From positions 1-44,741 of the forward strand of contig BOKF01000065.1 in NCBI GenBank assembly GCA_016860845.1: 44,741 nucleotides of DNA, read 5' to 3'. The notes beneath the pieces are model-generated. The model did no database searches, was not told the origin of the DNA, and saw only the letters and a program-made list of their open reading frames with translations. The translations under genes and the position numbers were made by a program. The stretch is from Chloroflexota bacterium. Lineage in GTDB: Bacteria; Chloroflexota; Anaerolineae; 4572-78; J111. Shown here in pieces: positions 32,366 through 40,708 of this stretch; position 1 is the stretch's first letter; each line of letters starts with the position of its first letter.

Positions 32366-33793
32366 CTACTGTGCCTGGACCAAACGCGGGTTCTGATAGG
32401 CCAACTCCTCCTGTACCAGCCGTACCAACAGGTCATCCAGCTTTTCTACGGAGTAATCATCCACGTGATGCGTGGTCTCATCGCCGGGCGCGCCGCCGTT
32501 GGTCGGGCTGGCATAAGTCAGGAAGATGAAGCGGCCCTGAGTGTACTGCGCCAATTGGCGGAAAACGTACTCACCCTGATCATCCAGGCCGCTGCTGGCA
32601 ATAGGGAAAATCTTGATCCCACGCCGGGCCGCGTTGTCCATTTCCACGGCATAATCATAATCCTGAGGGTAATCCAGGTGGGGCGGCGCATCGGCGACCA
32701 GGAAGATGAGTTGGACTGTCTCGCCGCCGCGCCACTCGACGCCGTTCACCGCCTCATGCAGCGCTTCGTTGAGCGATTCGGGGGTATCGCCGCCGCCATC
32801 GGCATAGACACCGCTCAGTTTTTGCGAGAATTCCCGGACATCGGGCGTAAATTCATAGGTTTGGGTAACAAATGCATCGCCCCGGTCACGGTAGGTGACC
32901 ATCCCGTAGCGCACCTCGGGCTGGCCGGGCAAGGAGTCAATCCGGGCAGAGACATCAAAAATAGTGCCCTGGATTTTGGCAATCTCGTCGGCCATGCTGC
33001 CGGTCGCGTCAACGAGGAACAGGACATCCAGGTTGAGGCGATCTGCCTGGGTTCGGGTGTCGAGTGTGACCGTCCAGCGTTCACTCAGGGAGGTAGAAAC
33101 CTGGCTGTGAATACGGCTGAGGGTAAATTCTTCGCTCAGGTTGTCTTTTTCAACCTCAACCTGAAACCGATCTACCTGCTCCAGCGGCAGATTGAGCGCC
33201 AGGGGGTGAAACAGAACCTGGCCATTGGCATAGGTGCGGGCTTCATAGATGTCCTGCCCGTTAGCCAAAACACGCACGGTCGCCCCCAGCACGGGATGAC
33301 CCTGGCCGTCCTTAACCTCGATCACGTAACGCTCGCTCACGTCGCGGTCGTAGACCGGCAGCCCCTGGTAGTTGCGGCGATAGAGTAGATAATCGTCCCA
33401 CTGGGCGTTGTCGTCCACCTCGCCAGCCCGCAGGGGGTTGGTTTGCTGCGGCACGGCGATTGTACTGGCAGTGGTCTCGCCTGAGGTAGCTATTTCCGCC
33501 TCCCCTTCTCTCATGATCACTGTCGCCATCATGGCCGGCGCGGGACTTTCGACGGCGGGAGATGGTGTCGCCGCCAAAGTAATCGTTTCGGAACGCGCTT
33601 CGTCAGCCGCAACTAACTCCGCCGGAGCCGCAGGCTCGCCTGCCAAGGCTGTATCCGCCTCTATAACCACCTCAGCCTCAGCCCCGGACTCAGCCTCTTT
33701 CTGCGGAGCCGCACTACCAAAACTACATCCGGCTAACAGCATCACCAGTATGAATAAAACCAGTCCTCGCTGCTTAACATTTAAAGTTGACAT
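32366..33793 (-). CDS. VWA-domain lipoprotein
   Basis: The 475-residue protein has a lipoprotein signal (lipobox LLAGC, C23) and a long Ala/Glu/Pro linker (about 28-120). A beta-rich region follows (about 150-250) and then a von Willebrand A domain with MIDAS motif D262-A-T264-G-S266 and later YGMVTYRDRGD, GGGDTPESLNEAL and LIFLVADAPPH. VWA domains bind protein partners through the metal ion. The protein faces outward. AAAGGAGG is a strong ribosome binding site and a TATTATATT region upstream offers a -10. No protease or chelatase partner lies beside it. Confidence 0.88.
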   Translation of the reverse strand: MSTLNVKQRGLVLFILVMLLAGCSFGSAAPQKEAESGAEAEVVIEADTALAGEPAAPAELVAADEARSETITLAATPSPAVESPAPAMMATVIMREGEAEIATSGETTASTIAVPQQTNPLRAGEVDDNAQWDDYLLYRRNYQGLPVYDRDVSERYVIEVKDGQGHPVLGATVRVLANGQDIYEARTYANGQVLFHPLALNLPLEQVDRFQVEVEKDNLSEEFTLSRIHSQVSTSLSERWTVTLDTRTQADRLNLDVLFLVDATGSMADEIAKIQGTIFDVSARIDSLPGQPEVRYGMVTYRDRGDAFVTQTYEFTPDVREFSQKLSGVYADGGGDTPESLNEALHEAVNGVEWRGGETVQLIFLVADAPPHLDYPQDYDYAVEMDNAARRGIKIFPIASSGLDDQGEYVFRQLAQYTQGRFIFLTYASPTNGGAPGDETTHHVDDYSVEKLDDLLVRLVQEELAYQNPRLVQAQ

Positions 33794-33874
33794 CTTTGCC
33801 CTCCTTTAGATAATATAATAGGGAATGATCTGTTGCAGGTAAGACGATAGAAGGCTAGAATTAGTTCCAAGAGA

Positions 33875-33926
33875 CGACCCCCACCCTAACCCTCCCCCTG
33901 GCAGGGGGAGGGCAGGGAGGGGGTCG
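33875..33926. repeat. Nested palindrome (REP-like), copy 2
   Basis: The outer arms CGACCCCC and GGGGGTCG enclose the inner stem CCCTCCCCCT-ggc-AGGGGGAGGG. It shares its inner core with 24364-24424. It ends 13 bp before the response regulator ATG, so it would form a hairpin in that leader. Confidence 0.75.
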
Positions 33927-33939
33927 TGAGGAGAGCACG

Positions 33940-34653
33940 ATGGCCAGAGAAGACGCGAAACTTATCCTAATTGCCGACGATGAAACCCGGATGCGGCGCT
34001 TCATCAAGATGAATCTCGATTTGGAAGGCTATCGGGTCATCGAGGCCAGCAATGGCTTAGAGGCGCTCGACCGGGTGCGGGAGGATTTACCCGACCTGGT
34101 GCTGCTCGACGTGATGATGCCCGAACTGGACGGTTTTGAGACACTGCGGATTGTCCGCGAAACCTCCACCGTGCCGGTCATCATGCTCACCGTGCGCGAT
34201 GAGGAAGAGGACAAGGTGAGAGGGTTAGAACTGGGCGCCGACGATTATGTGACCAAACCTTTCAGCCCGCGCGAGCTAAACAGCCGGATCAAGGCGGTGC
34301 TGCGCCGCACCGAACTGGACAATCCGGATAGCAGTTCGATGGTAGTGGTAGACGATTATCTGCAAATTGATTTTGGCAAGCGGCAAGTTTTTGCGGGCGG
34401 TAAGGAGGTCAAACTACGCCCCACCGAATACCGGCTGCTCTATCACCTGGTCCAGAACGCCGGGCAAGTGATGACTCATGAAATGATTCTCAACAAAGTT
34501 TGGGGGTATGAATACCGCGACGAAAGCCAGTATGTCCGGCTTTATATTACCTATCTGCGCCAAAAGATTGAGCCGGACCCCGGCAATCCGCGCTACATTT
34601 TGACCGAGCGCGGGGTCGGTTATCGCTTTGTGGATTTTGAGCGCCGGCCATGA
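33940..34653 (+). CDS. OmpR/PhoB-type response regulator
   Basis: The 237-residue protein has a receiver domain (8-120) with acidic pocket D13/D14, phospho-acceptor D57 (LVLLDVMMP), T84 and K106 ([10 protein letters not shown]). A winged-helix DNA-binding domain follows (about 135-235; [33 protein letters not shown]). Phosphorylation should promote dimer binding to promoters. No kinase is adjacent, so it is an orphan here. GAGGAG precedes the ATG and its stop overlaps the lipid kinase gene (ATGA), so they are co-translated. Confidence 0.94.
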   Translation: MAREDAKLILIADDETRMRRFIKMNLDLEGYRVIEASNGLEALDRVREDLPDLVLLDVMMPELDGFETLRIVRETSTVPVIMLTVRDEEEDKVRGLELGADDYVTKPFSPRELNSRIKAVLRRTELDNPDSSSMVVVDDYLQIDFGKRQVFAGGKEVKLRPTEYRLLYHLVQNAGQVMTHEMILNKVWGYEYRDESQYVRLYITYLRQKIEPDPGNPRYILTERGVGYRFVDFERRP

Positions 34654-35600
34654 GGCTCTGCTTTATTGTTAACCCGGCCGCCGGTTCGGGCGGGTTTCAA
34701 AAACTGGTCATTGAGGCGGCCGATCATCTCAGCCGGCTGGGCTGCACCGTCGAACGAGTCGAGACGAACTGCAAAGGCGATGCGACCAACCTGGCCCGCC
34801 AAGCGGCCGAGGAGCGATTTGATGTGGCTGTGGCCGTCGGCGGCGACGGCACTATCAACGAGGTTTGTAACGGACTGGTGGGAACTGGCACAGCATTAGG
34901 CGTCCTGCCTGCCGGCACGGCCAACGTTTACGCCGCCGATGTCGGCATTCCCATCTGGTGGCCACTTAATCCCGGCGCGGTGCTCAACGCCGCCGAGGTG
35001 ATTGTCACCGGTCAGCGCCGCCGGATTGACCTGGGCCGCCTGCGCCTGACCGATGGCACGGAACGTTACTTTTTGATGTGGTGCGGCATCGGGCTGGATG
35101 CCGCCATCAGCCAGGCCATCAAACCAGGCGACACGCGCCGCCTGGGCTATGCCGCCTGGATTTTGTCCGGGCTGATGGTCACGTTTGATTTTATGGGCAC
35201 GCGGGCCACCATCCTGACCGACGAGGGGCTGGTCAAGGGCCGGGTGCTGCTGGCCGTGGTCAGCAACGGCCAACTCTATGGCCGCATCTGGCGCATGGCC
35301 CCCGAAGCCAAAATGGACGACGGCCTGCTGGATGTGGGGATTATGATGGGTCACGGCTGGCCCTCAACGATGAGACACCTGGCCGGGCTGACTTTCCGCC
35401 AGCACGTCAAAGACCCCGATTTTCACCTTTACCGCTCTAAATTACTCTCCCTCTCCGCCAGGGAAGCTCTGCCCGTGCATGTTGACGCCGAACCCGTCGG
35501 CACCACGCCGGTGGAGATTGAGGTGGTTCCCCTAGCCTTGAGTGTGATTGTTCCTCAAAACGCGCCCCAAAACTTATTCGCGCACAATTCTGCCGTCTAA
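34650..35600 (+). CDS. Diacylglycerol/lipid kinase family protein (YegS/DgkB-like)
   Basis: The 316-residue protein has the DAGK catalytic pattern: [11 protein letters not shown] at the N-terminus, [15 protein letters not shown] near residue 66, [13 protein letters not shown] and the late [10 protein letters not shown] with [14 protein letters not shown]. Such enzymes phosphorylate diacylglycerol, sphingosine-like or other lipids on the inner membrane face. The usual GT(A/G)ND(F/L)AR reads [10 protein letters not shown], as in several Chloroflexota and actinobacterial members. It overlaps the response regulator by 4 bp, so the regulator may control membrane-lipid turnover. Confidence 0.88.
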   Translation: MRLCFIVNPAAGSGGFQKLVIEAADHLSRLGCTVERVETNCKGDATNLARQAAEERFDVAVAVGGDGTINEVCNGLVGTGTALGVLPAGTANVYAADVGIPIWWPLNPGAVLNAAEVIVTGQRRRIDLGRLRLTDGTERYFLMWCGIGLDAAISQAIKPGDTRRLGYAAWILSGLMVTFDFMGTRATILTDEGLVKGRVLLAVVSNGQLYGRIWRMAPEAKMDDGLLDVGIMMGHGWPSTMRHLAGLTFRQHVKDPDFHLYRSKLLSLSAREALPVHVDAEPVGTTPVEIEVVPLALSVIVPQNAPQNLFAHNSAV

Positions 35601-35615
35601 CACTTGAGTTTGTTC

Positions 35616-36860
35616 TTATTGAAACCCGCCGCTGGTCGAAGCCAGGCCGCGCTCCCGGCGAATCTTCTCCTCGTAGCCGCTGGCCCGGTAAGCAGCGATG
35701 GGATCAACCGGAACCCCCATCTCTTCCCGCACCTGGCAGAGCAAGGGGCGCACGTCGGTGCGATAAGCCTCGTTGAGCAGGAGGTGCGCCTCCAGAACCT
35801 CGCCGGCGAGCTGGGCTTGAGCCAGCTTCTCACGTGGTACCAGCAGCGACTTGGCGTAGGCTTCCTGGCAGTTCAGCACCGACAGGATCATGGGGGCCAT
35901 CTTGCCCTCGATATTGTGGCACTGGTCAATCATGTAAGCCACGTTTTGGGCCGTCGCGCTGACGGGCTGGTCGCTGCTCAGGGCTGCGCCGGTCAATTCG
36001 TTATAAATGAGGAAGAGTTCGTAGGGGTTAACGCTACCCACGATCAAGTCGTCGTCGCCGTATTTGCGATTGTTGAAGTGAAAGCCGCCCAGCCGCCCCT
36101 CGTCGAGCAAAAAGCCGACAATCTGCTCGATGTTGGTCCCCTGGGGATGGTGCCCCAAATCTACCAACACTTGCGCCTGCGGCCCCAGCTTCAGGCACAT
36201 GGCATAAGCGGTGCCCCAATCGGGCAGGTCGGTACTGTAGAAGGTCGGCTCAAAAAACTTGTACTCCACCAGCATGCGGCTGTTCGCCGGGAGGTGCTGG
36301 TAAACCAGGCGTAATCCCTCCTCAAAGCGGCGCTTGCGGCCCCGCAAGGTATCTTGCCCGGCGTAATTGGTCCCATCGGCAAACCACAGGCTGAGCGCAT
36401 CGCTTTTGACCTTGGTCATAATCTGGCAGCATTCCAGGATATGATCGAGCGCCTTCTCCTGCACGCCCGAGTTGGGGTTGCCCAAAGAGCCAAGTTTGTA
36501 CTCGTCGTCCTGGAACACGTTAGGATTGACCGCCCCGATAACGATGCCGCGCTCCTCGGCGTACTGGCACACGCCGACATAATCATCATCTTTGGGCCGG
36601 TCCCAGGGAATGTGGATGGCTACGGAGGGGGCGATACCGGTCATTTTATGGACCATAGCCGCGTCGTCGAGTTTTTGCTGGGTGGTGGTCGCCGCGCCGG
36701 GCCAGGCAAAGGCCTTAAAGCGGGTGCCGCTGTTGGCGTAGCCCCAGCTTGGAGTTTCAATATGTTGTTTCTTTAAGGCTGCCTTGACCACCTCGACATC
36801 CAGGCCGCGAGCGGTCAGCTCTGCGGCCAGTACTTCGTAAGCAGCTCGATAATTGTTCAT
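35616..36860 (-). CDS. rhaI: L-rhamnose isomerase, Pseudomonas/Rhizobium (RhaI) type
   Basis: The enzyme interconverts L-rhamnose and L-rhamnulose using two metal ions in a TIM barrel. The 414-residue sequence matches the RhaI class rather than E. coli Rha[15 protein letters not shown] near the start, the metal Glu in [11 protein letters not shown], Asp/His in [12 protein letters not shown], His in [15 protein letters not shown] and a late [11 protein letters not shown]. No rhamnulokinase, aldolase or mutarotase is nearby. It is divergent from the GntR gene, with a good promoter in between. It ends 15 bp from the convergent lipid kinase gene. Confidence 0.9.
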   Translation of the reverse strand: MNNYRAAYEVLAAELTARGLDVEVVKAALKKQHIETPSWGYANSGTRFKAFAWPGAATTTQQKLDDAAMVHKMTGIAPSVAIHIPWDRPKDDDYVGVCQYAEERGIVIGAVNPNVFQDDEYKLGSLGNPNSGVQEKALDHILECCQIMTKVKSDALSLWFADGTNYAGQDTLRGRKRRFEEGLRLVYQHLPANSRMLVEYKFFEPTFYSTDLPDWGTAYAMCLKLGPQAQVLVDLGHHPQGTNIEQIVGFLLDEGRLGGFHFNNRKYGDDDLIVGSVNPYELFLIYNELTGAALSSDQPVSATAQNVAYMIDQCHNIEGKMAPMILSVLNCQEAYAKSLLVPREKLAQAQLAGEVLEAHLLLNEAYRTDVRPLLCQVREEMGVPVDPIAAYRASGYEEKIRRERGLASTSGGFQ

Positions 36861-36911
36861 AATTTTACATCTCCATTGAGTAAATAGGTTTCCATCGTGA
36901 TAAACCGCACA

Positions 36912-36940
36912 ATTTTATAATAGGAAAAAATTAATTGCAA
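36912..36940 (-). promoter_or_regulatory. rhaI promoter
   Basis: Leftward TTGCAA (36935-36940), a 17-bp spacer and TAAAAT (36912-36917), 51 bp before the rhaI ATG. It lies back to back with the gntR promoter, 18 bp away, so one bound regulator could control both. Confidence 0.6.
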
Positions 36941-36958
36941 TAACCCGGGAAGCCCGGT

Positions 36959-36987
36959 TTGACAAATATCATTTTTCATGCGACAAT
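36959..36987 (+). promoter_or_regulatory. gntR promoter
   Basis: A perfect -35 TTGACA (36959-36964), 17-bp spacer and GACAAT (36982-36987). Its position rules out the upstream in-frame ATG at 36978 and supports ATG 37041. Confidence 0.6.
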
Positions 36988-37000
36988 GCGGCGGCTCAAA

Positions 37001-37013
37001 GTTGTCCTACAAC
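37001..37013. promoter_or_regulatory. Candidate GntR operator GTTGT-CCT-ACAAC
   Basis: A perfect 5-bp-arm dyad lies within the first 20 nt of the predicted gntR transcript, a common place for autorepressor binding. GntR/HutC operators are often short GT...AC dyads. Confidence 0.4.
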
Positions 37014-37040
37014 CCAACGACCCTACCGGTATCAACGCAG

Positions 37041-37772
37041 ATGCTCAAACGAAGCCCCTCTCTAACCGAACAGGTCAAATCTTACCTTAAGCAGCGCATC
37101 ATTGCCGCTGAATTTGAGGCTGGACGCATCCCCTCCGAGGCCGACCTGGCCAGCGAAATGAGCGTCAGCCGCAACACCGTCCGCGATGCCTTGAGCCGGC
37201 TGGAAATGGAAGGCTTTGTGGTTCGCCGGCAAGGGGCGGGAACTTTTGTCAACCAACACGGCCTGCTGGTCAAAACCCGCCTGGAAGAGATTGTCCCTTA
37301 CGAAATCCTGATCCGCGAGCATGGCTATGAGCCGGCGGTTCACCTGCTCCAGGTGGAAGAAAGACTGCCTGACCCCTCTCTTGCGACTACCCTGAACCTT
37401 CAGCCAGACCAACCGGTTATAGCGGTCCAAAAGTTGTTTTTGGCCGACACCCAGCCAGTCATTTTTAACCAAACCTTTCTTTCACCCCACCTGATCAAGC
37501 GACCCTATACCGCCGACGATTTTAGCGAGCCGATATATCAATTTTTGCCCAAATTTTGCCAGCAAGAACTGGCTTATTTCTTCAGTGAAATCGTCCCGTT
37601 GATCGCTCCATCCTGGTTGGTGGAGCGGCTGGAGCTGGCTTCCTCGCCGGTGGCCCTCCTCTCCCTTCAGGAAGTGGGCTACAACCAGGATAACGAACCG
37701 ATTATCAAAGCCAGTTCCTATTTTCGCGACGATTTGCTGCGGCTGCGCTTGATTCGGCGGCAGGGGCAGTAG
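37041..37772 (+). CDS. GntR family transcriptional regulator (HutC/UTRA subfamily)
   Basis: The 243-residue protein has a winged helix at residues 5-70 (PSEADLASEMSVSRNTVRDAL, with RRQGAGTFV as the wing). A UTRA ligand-binding domain covers about 85-238 (PVIAVQKLFLADTQPVIFNQ). UTRA domains bind small metabolites, often sugars, histidine derivatives or nucleoside-like ligands, and release DNA. Its place between divergent rhaI and the hydroxylase-transport genes makes it a candidate regulator of one or both. An upstream in-frame ATG at 36978 is disfavoured because it lies inside the promoter. Confidence 0.88.
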   Translation: MLKRSPSLTEQVKSYLKQRIIAAEFEAGRIPSEADLASEMSVSRNTVRDALSRLEMEGFVVRRQGAGTFVNQHGLLVKTRLEEIVPYEILIREHGYEPAVHLLQVEERLPDPSLATTLNLQPDQPVIAVQKLFLADTQPVIFNQTFLSPHLIKRPYTADDFSEPIYQFLPKFCQQELAYFFSEIVPLIAPSWLVERLELASSPVALLSLQEVGYNQDNEPIIKASSYFRDDLLRLRLIRRQGQ

Positions 37773-37788
37773 AAGACGAACCGTCAAT

Positions 37789-37844
37789 TGTAGGACAAGC
37801 TGTTAGCTTGTCCCAACCCTGGACAAACTGAAGTTTGTCCTACA
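37789..37844. repeat. 56-bp nested double hairpin upstream of the hydroxylase gene
   Basis: The outer ends TGTAGGACAA and TTGTCCTACA enclose two hairpins, GGACAAGCTgttAGCTTGTCC and GGACAAACTGAAGTTTGTCC. The two outer ends are exact complements. It lies 22 bp before the ATG of the next gene and would be transcribed in its leader if both genes share a promoter. Confidence 0.75.
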
Positions 37845-37866
37845 GCTTTCATAGCGGAGGCAAACC

Positions 37867-40623
37867 ATGTCCGAGAAACAAACTTACACGTTGACCGTCA
37901 ACGGGGTGCAACGCCAGGTGACAGCCACCCCTAAAACCTTTTTAATGGACGTGCTGCGCGATCAATTGCGCCTGACCGGGGTCAAAGACGGCTGCGGGAC
38001 CGGCCACTGCGGCAGTTGCATGGTCATTCAGGATGGCGAGGCGGTACGCTCCTGCCTGGTGCCGATGAAACGAGCTGAGGGCGCCACCATCACCACCATC
38101 GAAGGGCTGCACGGTCCGGAGGGCGGCTTACATCCCGTCCAACAAGCCTACATCGAGCAGGGTGCGACCCAATGCGGCTTCTGCACACCGGGGTTTATCA
38201 TGTCAACGGTGGCCCTCCTGGAGAAAAATCCTAACCCCACCCTCGAAGAAATTTACGACGGCCATCAGTTTAATATCTGCCGCTGCACCGGCCACAATGC
38301 GATTATCCGGGCGATCCAGCAGGCCGCCGGGCGGACCGTGCCGCCCCTGCCGGCGGTAAAAGCGCCGTTGAAAGCCATCAGCCGGCCCCTCCCGCGGCCC
38401 GATGCGGTAGAAAAAGTGACCGGCCGGGGCATCTACGCCGACGATTTGTACGTGGAAGGCATGCTGCACGCCAAGGCGCTGCGGAGCAAGTACCCTCACG
38501 CCCGGCTGCTCAAAGTGGATGTCAGCCAGGCCAAAGCCATGCCCGGCGTCGTGACCGTGCTGACCGCAGACGACATTCCGGGCCGGAAAGATTGCGGGGT
38601 GCATGAAATTGACTGGCCGGTACTGTGCTATGACAAGGTGCGCTACGTCGGCGATGCGATTGCCCTGGTGGTAGCAGAGAGTGAAGAGGTGGCCGAAGCA
38701 GCCTTGAAACTGATTGTGGTCGAGTACGAGCCGCTGCCGGTGGTTCCTGGCCCGAAAGAAGCCGCCCAGCCCGACGCGGCCATCCTGCACGACCTTTCGC
38801 ATGTCGAGGGGCACGCACCCGGCGCGCATGGCAACTTCCTGGCTCACTTTCACCTGGAAAACGGCGATTTAGCCAAAGGGTTTGCCGAGGCCGATGTCAT
38901 CGTCGAGCGGGAATACTCTACTCAGACGGTTGAGCATGCCTTCATCGAGCCGGAGGCGGGGCTGGCCGTACCCGAAGCCAACGGGCGGATTACCGTCTAC
39001 TGCGGCGGGCAAATCCCCTTCAGCGACCGCAGCCAGATGGCGGCCACGTTGAACCTGCCGGAAGAGAAAGTACGGGTCATCAACTGCCTCATCGGCGGCG
39101 GTTTTGGCGGCAAAGAGGATGCTTCGGTCCAGATTCATGTGGCCCTGGCCGCCTGGGCGACCAAGCGGCCGGTCAAAATGGTTTTCAGCCGCAAGGAGTC
39201 GCTGCTGGTTCATCCCAAACGCCACGCCACGATCATCAAGATGAAAACCGGGGCCAAAAAGGACGGGACACTGACCGCCCACGAGGTCGAAATCTATGGC
39301 GACGGTGGGGCTTATGCCAGCCTGAGCAACCACGTCATGCTGCGGGCCACCACGCACGCCGCCGGGCCGAATGAGGTCTCCAACGTAAAGGTTGACACCT
39401 ATGCCATGTACACCAACAACGTGCCGTCGGGCGCGTTCCGCGGCTTCGGCGTGACCCAGAGCGGCTTTGCTATGGAAGTCCAGATGGATGTGCTGGCCGA
39501 GGCGCTGGGCATGTCGCCCCTGGAGCTGCGGCGCAAGAATATTTTGAGCTACGGCAAGAAAACCCTGGCCGGCCAGGTGATGACCGAAAGCTGCGGCCTG
39601 CCTCACTGTTTGGAAGCCGTCGCCGCCGAAACGGAAAAACATTCCTTTGTCGCCGTGGAAGGCGACAAACGGCGGGCCTGGGGCATTGCCTGCGCCTACA
39701 AGAACACCGGCTTTGGCAGCGGTGCGTACGATGCCGCCGGGGCCGAGGTGGAGATCTTTGCCAGCGGCCGGGCGATTGTCCGGGCCGGGGCGGCCGAGAT
39801 TGGGCAGGGCCTGCCGACAGTGCTGGCCCAGATTGTGACCGAGGAGTTGGGCGTTCCCTACGAGCAGGTGGATGTTTTGCTGTCTGACACCGACCTGACC
39901 CCCGACGGCATGGCCACCACCGCCTCCCGCCAGACCTATGTGACCGGTAATGCCGCCCGTTACGCCAGCCAGGAAGTGCGGACGCTGCTCAGCCAGACAG
40001 CCGCCGAGCTGCTCGATGCGCCGCCGGAGAGCCTTGTTTTTGCCGATGGCTTTGTCAGCAGCAACGGCCACCGGGTCGCTCTGAGTGAGGTCGTCAAGCA
40101 GGCCCGGCGCGAGGGCCGCCAGCCCAAGGTGATGTACCAATATGTGGCTCCTTACTGCGAGCAGTACCACCACTTTGCCTTTGGCTTCGGGGCGCAGGCG
40201 GCGCTGGTGGAAGTAGATGTCAAAACGGGCGAAACCAAAGTACTCAAGGTCATCGCGGCCTGCGATGTGGGCCGGGTGATGAACCCTTTAGCCCTGCTGG
40301 GGCAGGTCGAGGGCAGCATTTCGATGGGCCTGGGCATGGCCTTGCAGGAGAATTTTGTGATGAAGGATGGCTATGTCCAGACGGACTCGCTGCACAAGTG
40401 CCATTTGCCCACCATTGACCAGACCCCGGAGGTCATCACCTTCTTTGTCGAGGAAGAGACCAAAGATGGGCCGTATGGAGCCAAAGGCGTGGGCGAGCTG
40501 GCCTCGATCCCCACTGCCCCGGCCATTATCAACGCCATCTACAACGCCACCGGCGTCCGCTGCTACAACCTGCCGGCGGACAAGAAGTGGCTCAAGGTCC
40601 AGTTAGCACAGAATTTTGGATAG
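37867..40623 (+). CDS. Fused 2Fe-2S/molybdopterin hydroxylase, xanthine dehydrogenase-like, no FAD domain
   Basis: The 918-residue enzyme has a plant-type ferredoxin (C43, C48, C51, C63), a second 2Fe-2S domain (C103, C106, C138, C140) and the molybdopterin-binding half (about 180-918). Against bovine xanthine dehydrogenase, GGGFGGKE has the purine-site Glu802 equivalent (E417). VMLR493ATTH has the Arg880 equivalent, exactly 31 residues before the AFRGFG phenylalanine as in the bovine enzyme. GAKGVGE877 has the catalytic Glu1261 equivalent. This favours a purine over an aldehyde substrate. The FAD domain is absent, as in aldehyde oxidoreductase (Mop) and selenium-dependent hydroxylases, so electrons must leave via a separate protein. 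GCGGAGG precedes the ATG. Confidence 0.9.
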   Translation: MSEKQTYTLTVNGVQRQVTATPKTFLMDVLRDQLRLTGVKDGCGTGHCGSCMVIQDGEAVRSCLVPMKRAEGATITTIEGLHGPEGGLHPVQQAYIEQGATQCGFCTPGFIMSTVALLEKNPNPTLEEIYDGHQFNICRCTGHNAIIRAIQQAAGRTVPPLPAVKAPLKAISRPLPRPDAVEKVTGRGIYADDLYVEGMLHAKALRSKYPHARLLKVDVSQAKAMPGVVTVLTADDIPGRKDCGVHEIDWPVLCYDKVRYVGDAIALVVAESEEVAEAALKLIVVEYEPLPVVPGPKEAAQPDAAILHDLSHVEGHAPGAHGNFLAHFHLENGDLAKGFAEADVIVEREYSTQTVEHAFIEPEAGLAVPEANGRITVYCGGQIPFSDRSQMAATLNLPEEKVRVINCLIGGGFGGKEDASVQIHVALAAWATKRPVKMVFSRKESLLVHPKRHATIIKMKTGAKKDGTLTAHEVEIYGDGGAYASLSNHVMLRATTHAAGPNEVSNVKVDTYAMYTNNVPSGAFRGFGVTQSGFAMEVQMDVLAEALGMSPLELRRKNILSYGKKTLAGQVMTESCGLPHCLEAVAAETEKHSFVAVEGDKRRAWGIACAYKNTGFGSGAYDAAGAEVEIFASGRAIVRAGAAEIGQGLPTVLAQIVTEELGVPYEQVDVLLSDTDLTPDGMATTASRQTYVTGNAARYASQEVRTLLSQTAAELLDAPPESLVFADGFVSSNGHRVALSEVVKQARREGRQPKVMYQYVAPYCEQYHHFAFGFGAQAALVEVDVKTGETKVLKVIAACDVGRVMNPLALLGQVEGSISMGLGMALQENFVMKDGYVQTDSLHKCHLPTIDQTPEVITFFVEEETKDGPYGAKGVGELASIPTAPAIINAIYNATGVRCYNLPADKKWLKVQLAQNFG

Positions 40624-40708
40624 CTTGCGCATCTGGTCAATTGGGTGTAGTCTATAGCAATTTATTAAGGGGGGTAGTAAAGTCGTCACAGTTACCGAGA
40701 GGTGATGG

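Noticed and set aside
38869..40173. Long open frame (434 codons) antisense to the hydroxylase gene
   Set aside because: It is a codon-bias shadow of a well-supported conserved gene; its translation is rich in Gly/His/Arg and shows no family motif.
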